A stretch of 64,000 nucleotides of DNA from assembly GCA_018287875.1 (NCBI GenBank), contig JAGVVL010000009.1, positions 992,001 to 1,056,000 on the forward strand. Reading direction: 5' to 3'. Under the pieces are notes generated by a model that worked only from the letters and a program-made list of their open reading frames with translations, did not search any database and was not told the origin of the DNA. The position numbers and the translations under genes are program-made. The DNA comes from Nigrospora sphaerica. Its lineage: Eukaryota > Ascomycota > Sordariomycetes > Amphisphaeriales > Apiosporaceae. Shown here one piece after another: positions 42,301 through 54,497 of the stretch (its first letter is position 1; each line of letters opens with the position of its first letter).

Positions 42301-45300
42301 TCTTAATCACAATTCACTCCCTACATATGGCCTTACCTCGGTATACATTGGTGCTAAAGTCTTTATCGCATAATGCTCGCAGTCGGAGAGAAGAAGAGTA
42401 ACGTCCCTGATGCGTGCCACCACGGGGGGGGGGGGGGACAATAACCTAGTCTGCTTGACACGTAAAGTAGAGGGGGTCAAACAGAAGGTCAAGATTAAGC
42501 TATGTGCTGCGGCGCTGGCGGCGCTGCTGGGATTATTTACTCTCGAACACACGGCCACCACTTAATCAGGTGGCAGGGCCCCAGGTCCGTCACGTATCAC
42601 TGCTAAACTGGATACCGTGGACATACATAGGCTATTGAGAGGAGGACCTATCAACTGGCAGGCCCCTACCTTTTGCGCATCAGTCCCGTACACTTAAGGA
42701 GGTTCCCGTTTAATGATAGAGCCAAAACTCGAAACGACTCTTTAGGCGTCTTTTATAAAAGCAACAAATTCGGAGGATGTGCTAAAATAGCGCTATAATG
42801 CTTAGTTAACTCGAATGACAACTACGAGGGACCAATCACGAACATTAACTAAAATTAGAAGTTTTTAATCATAACTACCCCGTCTAAAAATTGCTGAAGA
42901 ATTGATAGAGCCTCCAGCTGGTGGAGAAAGTGCTCGTAATACAAGTTATAGAGGTGGCTGTCTCAGGATCGTCCACTTTCCTATAGATGATGAACCTAGT
43001 GGAGGTAAGCGTATTTAAGATCGGCTAGTAGACACCGATCGATAGTCTTCTCATCGATGTTAAATGGGGTTACATCTAGCTTTCCCACGCCATAGATGTC
43101 CTATTTTAACCGTGCTTACTGTTAGAGGGGTAGGAGTCGATATGCGGAAGGATAAGGGGGCTTCTCTTCATTCCTTAGTATAGGGCTCAATAAATGGTTT
43201 TGTGATCCCTGGGTCCCCTCTCCTTCTTTTGGGTCCTCAGTCCTTAAATATCCAGTCCTTTAGTCCTCCCGGTCCCCTTCGCCCGGTCCCCTAGAGCACG
43301 GCCTAGTTCGAAATTAGCAAACGCTTGAGCCTTCAGTAAAGGATCTATCGAGAAACCAAATATTCCGGAGTGATCAGATCCAAAGAAGGGCAACCTCGCT
43401 TACATCGATGTTCGCAGCTCAATACTTTTTCACAACGCAAGGAGCTTGGTACCCAGTCGCAAAGGCAGCACAACTGGAGTTATTGTCGGTGATGATGGAG
43501 TGCAAAGCAGTCAGTCCAAGCCGTGGTTGCCTGACCGTGCAGCCCGTCGGCCGCCTGTCAGACAGGCGAGGGAGTCCACGAGAAGAGGCGACATCTTTGC
43601 TGATTCTCCCAGTCACGGCTGCGGCAAGGATACAAGCAAGTCGAAAAAGCCGGCCTTGGTCATTTGGCCCTGATAACACATGGCTTTTTCTTTTAGAATT
43701 TAAGGGGTGGGCGAATTGGATGATGGGAGAAAGAGGCAACCCCAACCAAAGGGGCCTGCCTGTTTGCGGGCCGGGCCGCGCTGAGCCACATCCATCATCC
43801 TAGCAGGGCCGACAGGTGCCCAGTGCTCAGCCCCCAGAAGCAGCTATTCTTTTCTTTTCATCCCATTCATTCACGACGCACCTGACCCCACGCAGATCGA
43901 TGCGCTGCAACACGGGGTCGCATAGACGTGGAACTATGTAATCAACGTACCCCGACGAATGCCCATGCCAGTTCCGATGGGTGAAATGCGTGATGCGAAG
44001 TGCATGGAGTTCTCCATTGCCGGGCTACCTGTCAATTGCCATGGGGTCCATCATAGCAGCATGGGGAAAGCGACTGGCCAGGTAGGCCCAAAGGGGCACA
44101 TCAGTCCCACATAAAGGCATCCCTGTGGGTTCTTTCTGTCCCGTGCTATCAATTTCGTCTCTCCGTGCTTCCAGCATCACATATCACATGGGAGCCATGA
44201 CCTAGACAGTGCTCAACAGACACGCTAAGGTCTCACTAGGATTTCCATGTGACCTCCACGCCGCCTTGATAATCTTGGTATACGAAGATGGAAACTTTAT
44301 CTGGGCCTGCTTGGTTCTTGTTGTTCAACGTTGCCATAGGCCAATGGCCCCTTCGTGCGGCTCCTTGCAGAGAGTTCCCATACCGGCGTGCTGGACTGAA
44401 TGGCTTGGTTGTTTCGACAGTAGGCCCGACCTCAAGCTCGGCCGAGTTCTGACGCAACCCTTTACCAGTCAGTTACTGGGGTGGCTGATTATGAAGGGGC
44501 GCGGTCCCCTTCCCAGGGTGGTTCTCGATCGCATAGACCCACTAGCATTTCCTCACGCTAATCGACCAAATTCCCTTTTACTAGCCGCCTTTCCAATGAA
44601 GACGAGAGTTCGCTACCTCTAGTTAAGTTGGTAAAACGTTCTCGGGGAGCAGGTTGGCCATAATAGTGAGAAGACACCAGTTCGTGAACCCGGGGGAGAG
44701 ACACCACGAGGGTTTTCCTAGTAAGACACATTACCTCTGGTTCTCGAGGCCACCAAAATAGACGTCTCAAAGGCGGAGCAAGCCGCTAGCCTCTGCCGAT
44801 CATCTTTGGGACGGACTGCGTTGGACAGTGCTTGCCGGGGCTGCGGGCTGGACTCGATCCGCGCCATGGATCATCGCCCAACCCTCACGGCCCATCGATA
44901 GCGTTCTCGACTTCTTCCTCACCATCGAAGCCACTGCTTGGTAGTGGGAGCGATGCCTGCAAATGAGTCTTTGCGGCAGTTGGTCAGGAAAGGTGGGTAC
45001 AGTATTGGCGATCACTGGTGAGACGGCGCCTACCGCATCCGGGCCGCGGATGCCGTCCGCCATTAGTCGAAGATCCAGGCGTTTGGGTAGTTCCATCAAT
45101 TGGCACACCCGTGCCCACAACCCCGAGCTTTCGCCTTGATGAAATGAGAGGAAGAGGCGACCGGCAGCTCAAGCGTATATCTGGACGGCGACCAACCTGA
45201 ACTTAGGGGCAGGAGGAAGCCGACGGGCTGCTAACTCACAAACGCCGGTCCCGCGCTAGGTCGTGCTAACCTTGCCAACTTGGACGTCGGAGGCGATGCG

Positions 45301-45677
45301 TCTCCGTTTTTGTCGTGCCGGCAGGTCTCATCGGAGGGCGCTAGGGAGCGTAGCGCGCTGTCATGGCTCATCCTTCGCGCACGGAGAGTTTTGTCCTGCT
45401 CAACGCGGCGCCATGTGTGGGCCTTCCGTGGCGGCGATCCGGATCGTGCGCCGCGAGGTGCGATCTTTCAGACCCTGAAGCCCGAGGGGCGCACAATACA
45501 TAACCGCCGCCCTTTCTTGACCCGTAACCCTCGGTGCGCGCGTTGCCCAGACGCCATCCGCGAACTGAATCGTCCAGTGATATTTGACTCTCGCTGCTTG
45601 CATGTGGATGCATTAGCGCTGTCGAGGAGACGATCACTTTGCTCTTTGTTGGCGCCACTTTCTTGCTCCTGCTCGCC
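42301..45677. other. Gene-poor, partly AT-rich stretch
   Basis: About 3.4 kb. From about 42560 to 43400 the DNA is strongly AT-rich with stops in all frames and many TA dinucleotides, as in RIP-affected relics, but no transposon domain or terminal repeat is recognisable. A run of 14 G lies at 42424-42437, and GGTCC-type words are dense at 43200-43300. From 43400 to 45670 the base composition is mixed and frames are short. The last few hundred bases should be the promoter of the receptor gene at 45678. Confidence 0.5.
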
Positions 45678-47415
45678 ATGGACGCGCCCATCGGAGAAGA
45701 TGAGGTGCACAACCAGAACTGGATGCTCATAGCTAGTTGGATTCTGTAAGCTTCCCTTCCTAATTCGTCGTCCGCCGTTCCGTTCCGTTGTTGGTATCGC
45801 CCAGCCGGATGGAGGCGTGACCCAATTCTATGCACAGCTTGATTCTGTCAGATCTCCGTATTTCTAGCAAGTGGTGCACCAACGCTGACCAAAGTCCCAA
45901 CGTACCAAAAGGGTCAACTTCTCACTCGCCTTCCTGTGCTTGAGAATATACGTTCGGTTGACCTATCCGCCCAAGAAAATGGGGTGGGATGATTGGATCC
46001 TCATATTGTCATGGGTACGTCTTCCCCCTGCAGCCATCTTCCCTTGCTGGCCCGAACAAGGGGGGGGGGGGGGGGGGGAGTAGGCTGACCGGGCCACGAC
46101 CAAAACCTCCAGGTATTCCTACTCGTGCAAACGGTGGCGGTCACGGTGAGCGTGTCGCTCGGGTTCGGGCTGCACTTTTACCACGTGGATACGTTCGATA
46201 ACATCGTTATTATCGCGCGGCTTGGCCAGGTCAACGTCGTCTCGGCCATCCTCGCCACCGTCCTTTCCAAGACGTCCTTTGCCGTGACGCTGCTCCGGCT
46301 GGGCGAGAAGATCCCGGCCTTCAAGGTGGCCGTGTGGTTCGTCATAATCACCATCAACTTGTTCATGAACACGGGCATTGTAAGCCAGCTTTCCCCCCCT
46401 CGACTCCCCTCCGGGAAGCGGAGATTTCTGATTTCCCCCTCTTTCCCGACAGATTCTCAACTACGTACAATGCAAACCCGTCAGAAAAGTCTGGGAGACT
46501 TGGATCATCGGCGACTGTTGGCCGCGCGATATCGTCCCCAGGTACAACGCTTTCGCCGCAGGTAGGAGCCAGTTCCTCCGCGTTTTGCCACGAGTCTAAC
46601 TCGGTTCACCAGCCTATTCGGGAGCGGCGGATTTTACTCTAGCGATCATCCCTTGGTTTATTCTCATAAAGCTGCAGATGCGGCTAAGCGAGAAAATCGG
46701 CGCGGCCATTGCGATGAGCTTTGGCATGTTGTAAGTGATGCAGCCAACTTATCCTATTCCGGATGACGTTCCTGTAAATTCCAGCTGACCGCATGTTATT
46801 TCCAGTGCCGGCATTACCGCGATGGTGAAAACACCCAAGGTCCTCACCCTTGGGTACGAGGACCCTATTTACGAATCGGTTCCTCTCGTCGTCTGGGGCA
46901 GTACGTAACCCCCCCCTGCCCGAACTTTCTTTTGCCCCTATCGGCATAAGATATCCCACATCGTCTCAGCATCGCACCCTCGCCCTACCCCAGGCCGTCG
47001 CGAGAAAAACAACCGTACTGACCCGCGAGCCCCTCCAGATGCGGAAATCGCCATCACCATCACGGCGGCCTCGATCCCGATCCTGCGCGTCTTCTTGCGC
47101 GACATCCTCAAGTCGGTGTCGGGCAGCTCGAAAGAGACGGCCTCGTTCACGACGGCGCCGGACCCGGGGCGGCCGCGCTCTCGGGGCCCCACCGCCGCCA
47201 GAGCACGCCGGTCCAACGGCGACGACGACGACTTGGACGACGACTTGGAACTCCACCCGTCTAGGGACTACGCGAGCGAGCGCGGCTTCTGGCCCAAGGC
47301 GCCCGACATTGTCCTCACGCATGAGGTCTCGGTCGAGTCGGCCCGCTGCAGCACGGCTGACGCGCCGGCCGGCGATGCCATGCGCGAGATGCATGCGTAT
47401 GGTCGGAAATTCTGA
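45678..47415 (+). CDS. Rhodopsin-domain seven-helix membrane protein (PTH11/SAT4-related)
   Basis: Seven exons: 45678-45745, 45912-46014, 46113-46379, 46453-46561, 46613-46730, 46806-46900 and 47039-47415, giving 378 residues. All splice junctions except the first acceptor (CCAAAAG, weak) are good and keep frame. Family signatures: RIYVRLTYPPKKMGWDDWILILSW after helix 1; FGLHFYHVD; a helix 3-4 block (SAILATVLSKTSFAVTLLRL); LNYVQCKPVRKVWE...GDCWPRD with the two conserved Cys; ADFTLAIIPWFILIKLQM (the DxxLAxxPW motif); and AEIAITITAASIPILRVFLRD after helix 7. The cytoplasmic tail is acidic and Ser-rich. Such proteins include the appressorium receptor PTH11 and many orphan relatives. The ligand is unknown. 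Intron 2 holds a run of 19 G. Confidence 0.88.
46060..46078 (+). repeat. Poly-G tract inside an intron
   Basis: Nineteen consecutive G lie in intron 2 of the rhodopsin-type gene, about 34 bases before the acceptor. Length may vary between isolates or sequencing runs. Confidence 0.9.
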
Positions 47416-50400
47416 GTCGGTACCAGGGAGGTGCTTTAAGGGGGCCAGGCGTCCCTGCTCACAACGTATGTGGCCTTCCTAGACCCCACGACTGGCGGCC
47501 ACATCACCGGATAAGTGGACAGTGGCGTATTAAAATAATAAGACGACTGTCGAAACTGCAATACAAAAATATCAATCCTGTGGCCAAGGCATTCTATCGG
47601 TGGTTGGATCTAATGGTTGACCGGATTGACTAAAGAATACGTTATATCAAACACAATCATAGCGGGGTGTTAATCATTGTACCGGGTTCGGAGGAGTCGT
47701 CTACGTTTGCAATACGAAGAGCGAGCCCTGGATCTTCCGGTGGGGGGGGTTCAAAGATCCGAGAAGTTTGGATTCTTCCAAGTTATTGCTCTCTATGGGA
47801 GATATAGCAAAGGGGGCCTCTAATGAGAGGGTACTACCCGCCTAATCTGTAAGTTTCCTATGGCGAAGTTCCCCTTTAGCCTCCGTTCAACACTAGCGAT
47901 GCAACTTGTACTCTTGGGGAGATATCACGACAGGCGAATCCTTACCACTGCCCATTGACACAAATTTTGCCACGGCGAAGAAAAGGCTGATCGGTAGCCG
48001 TATAACCACTCCACGAACGACAGCGTGGTCAGCGCTCTTGTAGTCCTTACGCGGTCTACACGACCTACACAGGTAGCTGTAGCCACCCGCTCAGAGCGTC
48101 TTCCCTTTGGAAGGCGGGCGTCAGTCTCGTGAGCTAAAACAAGCAAGGTTCACCATAGCTACGATGTGCCCTTCTCCGCAGTCTTTGCGAAGCAGGCAAA
48201 GGCCAACAAGCAGAGCGACAAAAAGAGGGGGAGCGAGTCGGACAAGAGTCCACGAAGCACCCTGGGCTCGTCGGGGGTAGGCCAAGCGAGGATATGCCGG
48301 GCCGCCGTTGAACAGGGCCTACCACCGGGCAAGCTCAAGCTGGCGCGACTCCACCGGGTTCACGCACGAAATGCATGGTGGCTTGCATTGCGGGAAGGGT
48401 TCAGCTCACGCATGGGTAAACGTCCGCCCCTGCCCGCGGTGCCCACTGGCTGTCGCGAGAGCCCGCTTCGATATTGCCCACCGCGACGGGGACCAAGGTT
48501 TACGTGCATGGGCCGCGGCGTGAACCCTGAGGTCCGGGAGCAAGCCGCGGGAACCACATAGCCGGGGGGGCCCCCAGCCCTATGGAGGAGGAGGAGGAGC
48601 AAGAAACAGCGGCGGCGCCGAGGGGGGAAACGAAGGGGGGTTCGAGTAGATTGTGCCGAAGCGCCCAGCCGCGGAAACATTCTACTTCCAAGTGTTTCCC
48701 GCGAGGTGCTGTGGTTTTAGGGGGGAACCGTCAGCCGGGGTGGGGAGCGACCCGAGCCGACCGCAGTGTCGTAGCACTAACGGAAGCTTTCCTGGGTGAT
48801 CGTCCCAGCGTCTGGGGTGTCGGTCGCGGGGGGCCAAGAACAGGTTGATCGACGATGAGAAGCGTGCGCGGCGACCTACTTAGCGCGCATAGCTCACGAG
48901 GGCGGAGAGGCGGCGGGCGGGCGGGTTGGGCGGAGGTGGTGGTGGCGGACACGGGCAAGCAGCGCCCTTTTCGTATTTGGTGATGCGGTGCGCACGGCGA
49001 ACTGGACCCGCGCGGCGATGGCTCGGCTGACGGGCGTTTGTTTGACGGAGTTGAGTCGAGAGCTAGAGCCCTGCGGACATTAGGAAAGGGGGCACTGGGC
49101 ACAGGGCCGTCAGAGCGATACACGGTAGTGTCATCGGCCTGACAACGGACAAGGGGCGAGTGGATGCGCGTGTGTTTTGCAGCGCCAAGACCGGCCGTGG
49201 TCCGGCTGGTGCGCCCTGCCACCCCGGCGAATGCGACGTGAGTGTCCGTGTCTCCTCATCTCTCGGGTTCGTGTGTAGACCCGGGCGCGCGTTGACGGCG
49301 ACGATGCGACCACGGGCCTACAGTTCGCACCTCTTCCCCCCCCCGCGAGCATGGCAGGGCACCGGGCAAATTGGTGGGACAATAGAGAGCTGGGTGCGAA
49401 ATTGCTCTGGGGCCCATGAACCCCATTCGCTGCCACTTTGGCTGATGCTGCCAATAGTGTCGTGCCGTACGCCGCTTCCGTCCGCCAACCAATTTGCTTT
49501 GTCGGGCAGGTATGATATCAGGGCGAGGGAGGGGGGGCGTGGCATCGCGTGGGTGGATTGGCCGGCAGCGTCGCGTGGGCAAGTTGATTGTTTTGCGTGC
49601 CCGTGTCGTGTTCCATTGGGTGCGGTCGATCGGCAGCGTGACTTTGCAGCTGGTGGCTCAACTGCTGTCTCACGGTTGCCCCGCTTGGCCCATGGGGTGG
49701 GAGACGAGGCCACGATGAAGCGACGGCGGGGTGTGATTGATTGATTCATCGCCCGCGCGCTGCCCGTTGGTTGCGCGCTGCAACGCGCGGCGCAGCAGAA
49801 ACAACGAGCGGGAAAGACCCCCTCCCTGTCTAATGTGTCTGTGCAGGGGGCCGCCCTGGCTGCGACGGAATGCGTCGAGTTCAGATGATGGAATTGCGTC
49901 CCGACGGAACCGTGGTGAGACGGCCGTGGTGGGGTCGATAGAAACCAACGGGCTACCGGTTTCTATTTACACACAACCGGGTTGTTATTTACTTGCTGCG
50001 GGCACGAGGGGCGCGTGATGGAAGATGGAAGCATTCGATTGATGGGCGGGTACGGATGGAGGGCGGGGGGGGAGGGTCGGAAATGCAGTTTGGAATTGGG
50101 GCCGCTCGGCCAGGTCTTATTGGGTGCGACGCGATTGACGATGCATGCATGCACTTCCCATGTGCCCCTGCGTCGGCAGGGAACCCCCGCAACAGCAGCA
50201 CCAGCAGCACCAACACCAGCAATCTTGGGGGTGGACGAACCGGGGCTAGGCCGTGACGAGCCTAGAGCGACGAGCGAGCAACGCCTCTGGCAGGCCTAGC
50301 AAGCCTAGCCAGCAGTAGCAGCAAGCAAAACGGCAGCACCGGCTGTGATGCATCCCCTCGCCCATGGCATCGTCAAGCGGTTGCGATGGCGACAAACCAG

Positions 50401-51051
50401 CCATCTCGTTTCCCCATGCGACCGTCGGCTCGTCAACAAGCCAGCTCCCGGCCAGAGCTGACTTGGGCAGCCCCGGAACATCTCATCTCTGCCCATCCCA
50501 GCGGGCATGTCGGTTGATATTGCTTGCCTGCAGCGGCCGGACGCCCCGCTTGGTCCTGCCGCCGTTGACCTAGACCTCCTCATCGTGCGACCCGGCGCCG
50601 TGACCAAGGCGGCCTAGGACTAGACGCGGGGCTATCCGTGGGACCAGCAAGAGACCAGAAGACCAGAAGACCAGAAAGTCCCGTCCTGCCTGCGGTGCTG
50701 GGATCCGAACACCAAGCGGCCTTGGCGCCAGACGATCCCTCCCATCTCCGTGGCCCGCGCGCGCGCGGTCATCTCCGGGGCCATGAAACCATGCGCGCTC
50801 AGGGGCCCGTTTCATGCCCTTCACGTGACGGCGCCTTTCTTCTGTCCCGCTGAAGAGGCCGACGCCGACCTTCTTGTTGCCCACTTGACTTGTTGTGGCC
50901 TGCTCGTCTGCTTGTCTGCTGCTGCTGTGCTGTGCCGCCGACGACGCTGCTTGCTTGCCTGCTTCGTAATTCCCTAGTAGACACGCGCTCATCCTGGAGA
51001 CGACTCATCCGACGCCACCCTCCCGATCTGTAAGTAATAACACAACCCACC
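47416..51051. other. Long intergenic region
   Basis: About 3.6 kb. 47500-48060 is AT-rich without coding signs. 48100-51050 is GC-rich and gives many short Arg/Pro/Ser-rich frames on both strands, none with domains. The last 400 bases contain a long pyrimidine-rich leader and GTAAGTAATAA directly before the next ATG. I see no RNA gene. Confidence 0.5.
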
Positions 51052-53325
51052 ATGGCGGGCAAGCACGACACCGTCGAGTCAGCGCGCCGCCCGCTGGCTC
51101 TGCAGAAGCTGTCGGGCCTCATCAATCGCGGCGCCGCCAAGGCCAAGAAGCCGCCCTCGGATCAACAGCCTCACGTCGTCGTCGCGCCCGCCCCCGCGCC
51201 CGCGCCCGCCCCCGCCCCCGCCGCTGTTGCTGTCGCTGTGGCCGCGCCTGCTGCTGGTGCTGGTGCCGCGCCCGCCGGCGACAAGGCCGCCTCCATATTC
51301 CGCCTCAAGACCCGCAAGAAGGATCCCTCGCCCGAAGCCGGCTCGAGGTTCAGGCCGCTCGAGGTCGACCTCAACACCCTGTCGTCCTACCGTCTCTCCG
51401 ACGGCTGGCTCGACGACAAGCCCAAGCCCGACCCGGGCCGGGAATCCGACAAGGAGAACAAGAGCCCGCGCCGCTCTCGGGAACACACCACCTCTTCCAC
51501 CCCCATCGCCGACCTGTACGCCGGCCGGTCGCCCAGGGCCTCGTCCCCGACCTCGGGTCAGTCCATTAAGGGCCCGTCGCAACACCGGGGCGCAGCGCGG
51601 CCCTTCTCCTTCATCCGCCCCTCGAGCCCGACGTATGGCCGCAAATCCCTCGACTCGCCCCGCCACTTGTCCAGCCGTAGCGGCAGCATTCTCGACCGGC
51701 CAAGGCCCGTCGAACCCAGCGAGAGCGTGCTGGAGCGCGGCCGCCCCGTCGAGCCCAGCCGCATCACCGGGACCGATCCCGAGGATGTGTACCGAACCCG
51801 CTCCAACAGCCGGCCCACCAACTCATGGCGCGACTACATGCCGAAACAGGTGCCGCAGGCCAGCACCGCGACCATCCGGATGGTGCCGCCGTCTACCGGC
51901 CCCGATGACGAATACGACCCGTTCCGGTCCGACGACAGCGGCTCGTCGACGTACGACCCGTTCCGCGCCGACGCGTCGACCCCCGCGACCAAGCCGGGCC
52001 ACACGCGCGGACGCGACAGCCTGGACTCCACCAGCCGCCACTCCATGTACGCCGTCGTGCCCTCATCAATGAGCCGGCCCGGCACCGCGAACCGGGCCTC
52101 ATCAGACCAACCGCTTGACCGAATACGGACGTGGCAGAAGTCGGTGACGTCGGCCCCCAGCACGGCCGGGGCACCGGCGCCGGGCGGCGCGCCCGTGCGG
52201 AGCCTGTCGAAGCGCGGCGTCGGCAACCGCCTGGCCTGGATCCGGGAGCTCGAGGACAAGAAGGCGAGCGGCGGAGCGCCGGCGCCGGCACCCGGCGGCT
52301 TCAAGAAGCCCGCGGGCAGCGTGGCCGACCGGCTGCGCATGTTCGAGATCAAGAAGCAGGAGGCGGCGGCGGCGGCGGTTTCGGCGGCGCCCGTCGTGAC
52401 GCGCCTGCCGCCGCTGTCGCGCACCAACTCGACGGCCAGCCGGCTGTCGTCGGTCGGCTTCGACGCCACGTCGTCGTCGGCCTGCGACAACGCGACGGCG
52501 ACGCCCCGCACCTCGATCGACTCGGTCCGCACCAGCAACCGCGCCTCGTCCGTCATGAGCTACTACGACCCGTCCTTCCGCGAGAAGATGGAGGGCGTGG
52601 TCAGCGGCTACGCCGACGACGAGACCAAGAGGCAAAAGGTCAAGGCCGCCTTCATCCCCGTCGTGCCGCACAAGAAGGAGGAGGCCCAGCCCGAAGTCGC
52701 CGCCGCCGTCGCCGCCGAGCCCGCCAAAGTCGAGGAGAAGAAGCCCGAGGAGAAGTCCGAGGAGAAGTCCGACGAGGTGGTCGAGAAACCCGAGGCGCCT
52801 GCGGTCGAGAAGGGAGAGGAAAAGAGCGAGTCCCCCGCCGCGCCCAGCGAGGAAGCAGCCAAGTCCGAGGAGAAGGTCGAGGAGAAGACCGAGGAGAAGA
52901 CTGAGGACAAGCTTGAAACGGTGGAGCTGGCGGCTGAAGACAAGGTTCAGCCAGCGCCGCCCGCGCAGGAGTCCGAGGCGAAACCCGAGCCCAGCGCCGA
53001 GGCTACGAAGGCGGCTGAGCTGCCCCGGCCCGTTGTCGAGGAGGTCCCGGCGGCGGCCGAGGCGCCCATCGTCGAGGCCGAGGAGAAGGCTTCCCCGGTC
53101 CCCCAGACCGCGGAGGAACCCACCGTTGCCGCCACCCCCGCCGCCCCCGCCACCATCACCGCGACCGAGGAGCCCGCCAAGGAAGAGGCCCCCGTTGTCG
53201 CCCCAGCCCCCGAGGTCTCCAAGGCCGCCCCCGCCGTCGACGAGGCCTACCAGCCCGAGAACGAGAGCGTCGCTGAGGAGATCAAGTTCTTCAAGCCCGA
53301 AAAGTGTACTTTAATTAACGAATAA
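51052..53325 (+). CDS. Long intrinsically disordered protein with Glu/Lys-rich C-terminus
   Basis: Single exon, 757 residues from an ATG in a good context (CCACCATGG). Almost the whole sequence is low-complexity: an N-terminal basic region (LSGLINRGAAKAKKPPS), an Ala/Pro run, Ser/Pro/Arg-rich segments with many SP and RxxS sites (SPRRSREH, SPTYGRKSLDSPRH), paired DEYDPFRSDDSG and TYDPFRADAS motifs, short helical islands (GNRLAWIRELEDKK and SVADRLRMFEIKK), then a highly charged repeat region of EEK, EKSEE and EKTEEKTED. The terminus, VAEEIKFFKPEKCTLINE, looks conserved. The SP/TP density suggests control by proline-directed kinases. The function is unknown; a cytoskeletal, cell-end or scaffold role is only a guess from composition. 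Codon use is uniformly G/C-ending, which supports expression. Confidence 0.82.
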   Translation: MAGKHDTVESARRPLALQKLSGLINRGAAKAKKPPSDQQPHVVVAPAPAPAPAPAPAAVAVAVAAPAAGAGAAPAGDKAASIFRLKTRKKDPSPEAGSRFRPLEVDLNTLSSYRLSDGWLDDKPKPDPGRESDKENKSPRRSREHTTSSTPIADLYAGRSPRASSPTSGQSIKGPSQHRGAARPFSFIRPSSPTYGRKSLDSPRHLSSRSGSILDRPRPVEPSESVLERGRPVEPSRITGTDPEDVYRTRSNSRPTNSWRDYMPKQVPQASTATIRMVPPSTGPDDEYDPFRSDDSGSSTYDPFRADASTPATKPGHTRGRDSLDSTSRHSMYAVVPSSMSRPGTANRASSDQPLDRIRTWQKSVTSAPSTAGAPAPGGAPVRSLSKRGVGNRLAWIRELEDKKASGGAPAPAPGGFKKPAGSVADRLRMFEIKKQEAAAAAVSAAPVVTRLPPLSRTNSTASRLSSVGFDATSSSACDNATATPRTSIDSVRTSNRASSVMSYYDPSFREKMEGVVSGYADDETKRQKVKAAFIPVVPHKKEEAQPEVAAAVAAEPAKVEEKKPEEKSEEKSDEVVEKPEAPAVEKGEEKSESPAAPSEEAAKSEEKVEEKTEEKTEDKLETVELAAEDKVQPAPPAQESEAKPEPSAEATKAAELPRPVVEEVPAAAEAPIVEAEEKASPVPQTAEEPTVAATPAAPATITATEEPAKEEAPVVAPAPEVSKAAPAVDEAYQPENESVAEEIKFFKPEKCTLINE

Positions 53326-54497
53326 CGACCCAAACCTCATTCCCAATTCAACATCCCCCACTTCCTCCGGCGTGCCCGAGCAGTGGTACACCGAGGGAGA
53401 GCACCGAGCCCAGACGGAGGGCAAGAAAGAAAGAAAGAAAGAGAAAGAGAGAAGGAGAGAGGGGGGAGAGAAGCGAGAAAGCGCGCGCGCGCTGCGGAAG
53501 AAGAGATACCAGATCACCCCCTCCTCCGAACCCGGGCCGATACCCCCCTCCCCAGGCTGAAACACCCCGAAAGAGAGAGCGTGCTTTGCCTCGGGAAGGA
53601 CGGCGAGCGGGCGGGCGGCGGGGGTTTTTTAACGATGAAATTAACGAATTTTCTATCCTCTTTGCACCCAAAATACCTAACTTTGAAAGTTCTTGTTTAC
53701 ATGTTTATTAGTCGGTTTGGGGGGCCATCCATCACCTCGTCGTCAAACAGCTTTACCTTATACCAGTTTCTTTTTTTATAGTTGGCCCGGAACGTCCGCG
53801 GGGGAGGGGAGGGGCATGGGGAGGTGGCGCGACGGGGCAGACCTGTGGTTCCCGATACGGGACGTGCTGGGTACAGGATACCGGAACCCTCTATTACTCT
53901 CCTCCCCCGAGGCGGCTTAATATCACATCCCGATTTCGTAACGGATCGTCTTGTTTCTGCTTGCTCTGCGTTGTCTTTTCGGTCGTGGTTCGGTGTACAC
54001 GCTGGCCTTCACCGTAGAGTCTGTTAAGGTTCCGGGTGACGGTGGTTTTAGGCCGCGCGCTTATGGGCGGAGAGGCTTAGTGCCGCACCACACAGACACG
54101 CCCTCCTTTTTCCCGGGGAACGGTTTTTGGTGCTCACCCCCCTCTTCTTTGGTTGAGTACCCAACGATGGTTCGCTGGGTCGGTGCCAATGATGCGTCCC
54201 CCGAGTCCTATGCGAACTGCCTTGGTGTGTGTCGACACTGCTGACGATGGACGAAGACTAAACCCCCCCCTTTTCGCAATCATTCCTTAAGCTTCGCCCA
54301 AATCGCCTACCGTCGCCGGCCTGTCCGTCCGGGCTTCCCTCCCCCACCAAACCCTCTAAGGGACCGTCTGGCAGCAGCAACGTGGCGTCAGCCCGCATTC
54401 ACGTCTTGGCAACCCTGGCACATTATGAGATGGTAAGCTCTTATACTTTATTCCACTCGCTATCTACCTTTTCCGAATTCGACGGGGCCCCCGCCCC
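53326..54497. other. Convergent 3' flanks
   Basis: About 1.2 kb between the end of the disordered-protein gene (plus) and the end of the GST-like gene (minus). It starts with a purine-rich GAAA/GAGA tract (53420-53470) that is probably 3' untranslated DNA. No gene supported. Confidence 0.5.
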
